DNA of 42,999 bases from Bryobacterales bacterium (GTDB lineage Bacteria; Acidobacteriota; Terriglobia; Bryobacterales; UBA6623): contig JAPPMB010000060.1 of assembly GCA_028819255.1 (NCBI GenBank), positions 106,381-149,379 on the forward strand, given 5' to 3'. Below are positions 42,957 through 42,999 of the stretch, one piece after another (position 1 is the first letter of the stretch; each line of letters begins with the position of its first letter). A program made the position numbers and the translations under genes. Below the pieces are notes generated by a model that saw nothing but the letters and a program-made list of their open reading frames with translations, did no database searches and was not told the DNA's origin.

Positions 42957-42999
42957 TACTTAAGTGCCCAAATGTAGGCCTAAGTGCTTGACTTTACGG

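Noticed and set aside
1..42999. tRNA or rRNA genes, replication origin or prophage structural genes
   Set aside because: I looked for cloverleaf, conserved rRNA cores, DnaA-box clusters and phage proteins and saw none that I could support.

Overview
This is a 43 kb stretch of GC-rich bacterial chromosome with densely packed genes on both strands. The gene content points to an acidobacterium, probably of the Bryobacterales/Solibacter type. The markers are a long FtsX-type duplicated permease of the acidobacterial ADOP kind, a 1,100-residue carboxypeptidase-regulatory-like TonB receptor, and several 'planctomycete-type' cytochrome proteins (DUF1549/1553, DUF1592, WD40 and PPC domains). This assignment is inferred from gene families only; the window holds no rRNA or tRNA that I can see.

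Layout. Bases 1-3084 hold most of a pyruvate carboxylase (minus strand), whose 3' end dissolves into homopolymer sequence at the window edge. Bases 3.1-6.0 kb are a worn stretch: a transposase remnant, a GNAT acetyltransferase between two copies of an imperfect repeat, a small membrane protein and a broken NUDIX gene. From 6.1 to 12.3 kb come the permease and the TonB receptor. From 13.2 to 24.6 kb the chromosome is ordinary: a DUF1592 cytochrome-like protein, anmK, recX, a NupG-like transporter, an IscU-like scaffold, a membrane-anchored protein, a GNAT plus thioredoxin-fold DUF255 pair, an outer-membrane barrel and exonuclease III.

Bases 25.2-28.2 kb are an accessory patch: a Uma2-family nuclease-like gene with a repetitive coiled-coil tail, two type II toxin-antitoxin modules that are both visibly damaged, and an IS3-type transposase scrap. 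Bases 28.2-38.5 kb return to metabolism: a Gfo/Idh/MocA oxidoreductase, two small envelope proteins, a three-gene operon of secreted cytochrome-like proteins (WD40, PPC, DUF1549/1553), and a large membrane Fe-S oxidoreductase resembling EtfD.

Bases 39.0-43.0 kb are a second accessory patch. An intact AAA-ATPase_like/PD-(D/E)XK gene (DUF1703 type) is followed directly by the 5'-truncated C-terminal part of the DISARM gene drmB, which overlaps an apparently intact drmC (phospholipase D fold). A second Uma2 gene with a short N-terminus lies convergent to it. This rearranged DISARM remnant and the matched decay of the first toxin-antitoxin pair are the most interesting items.
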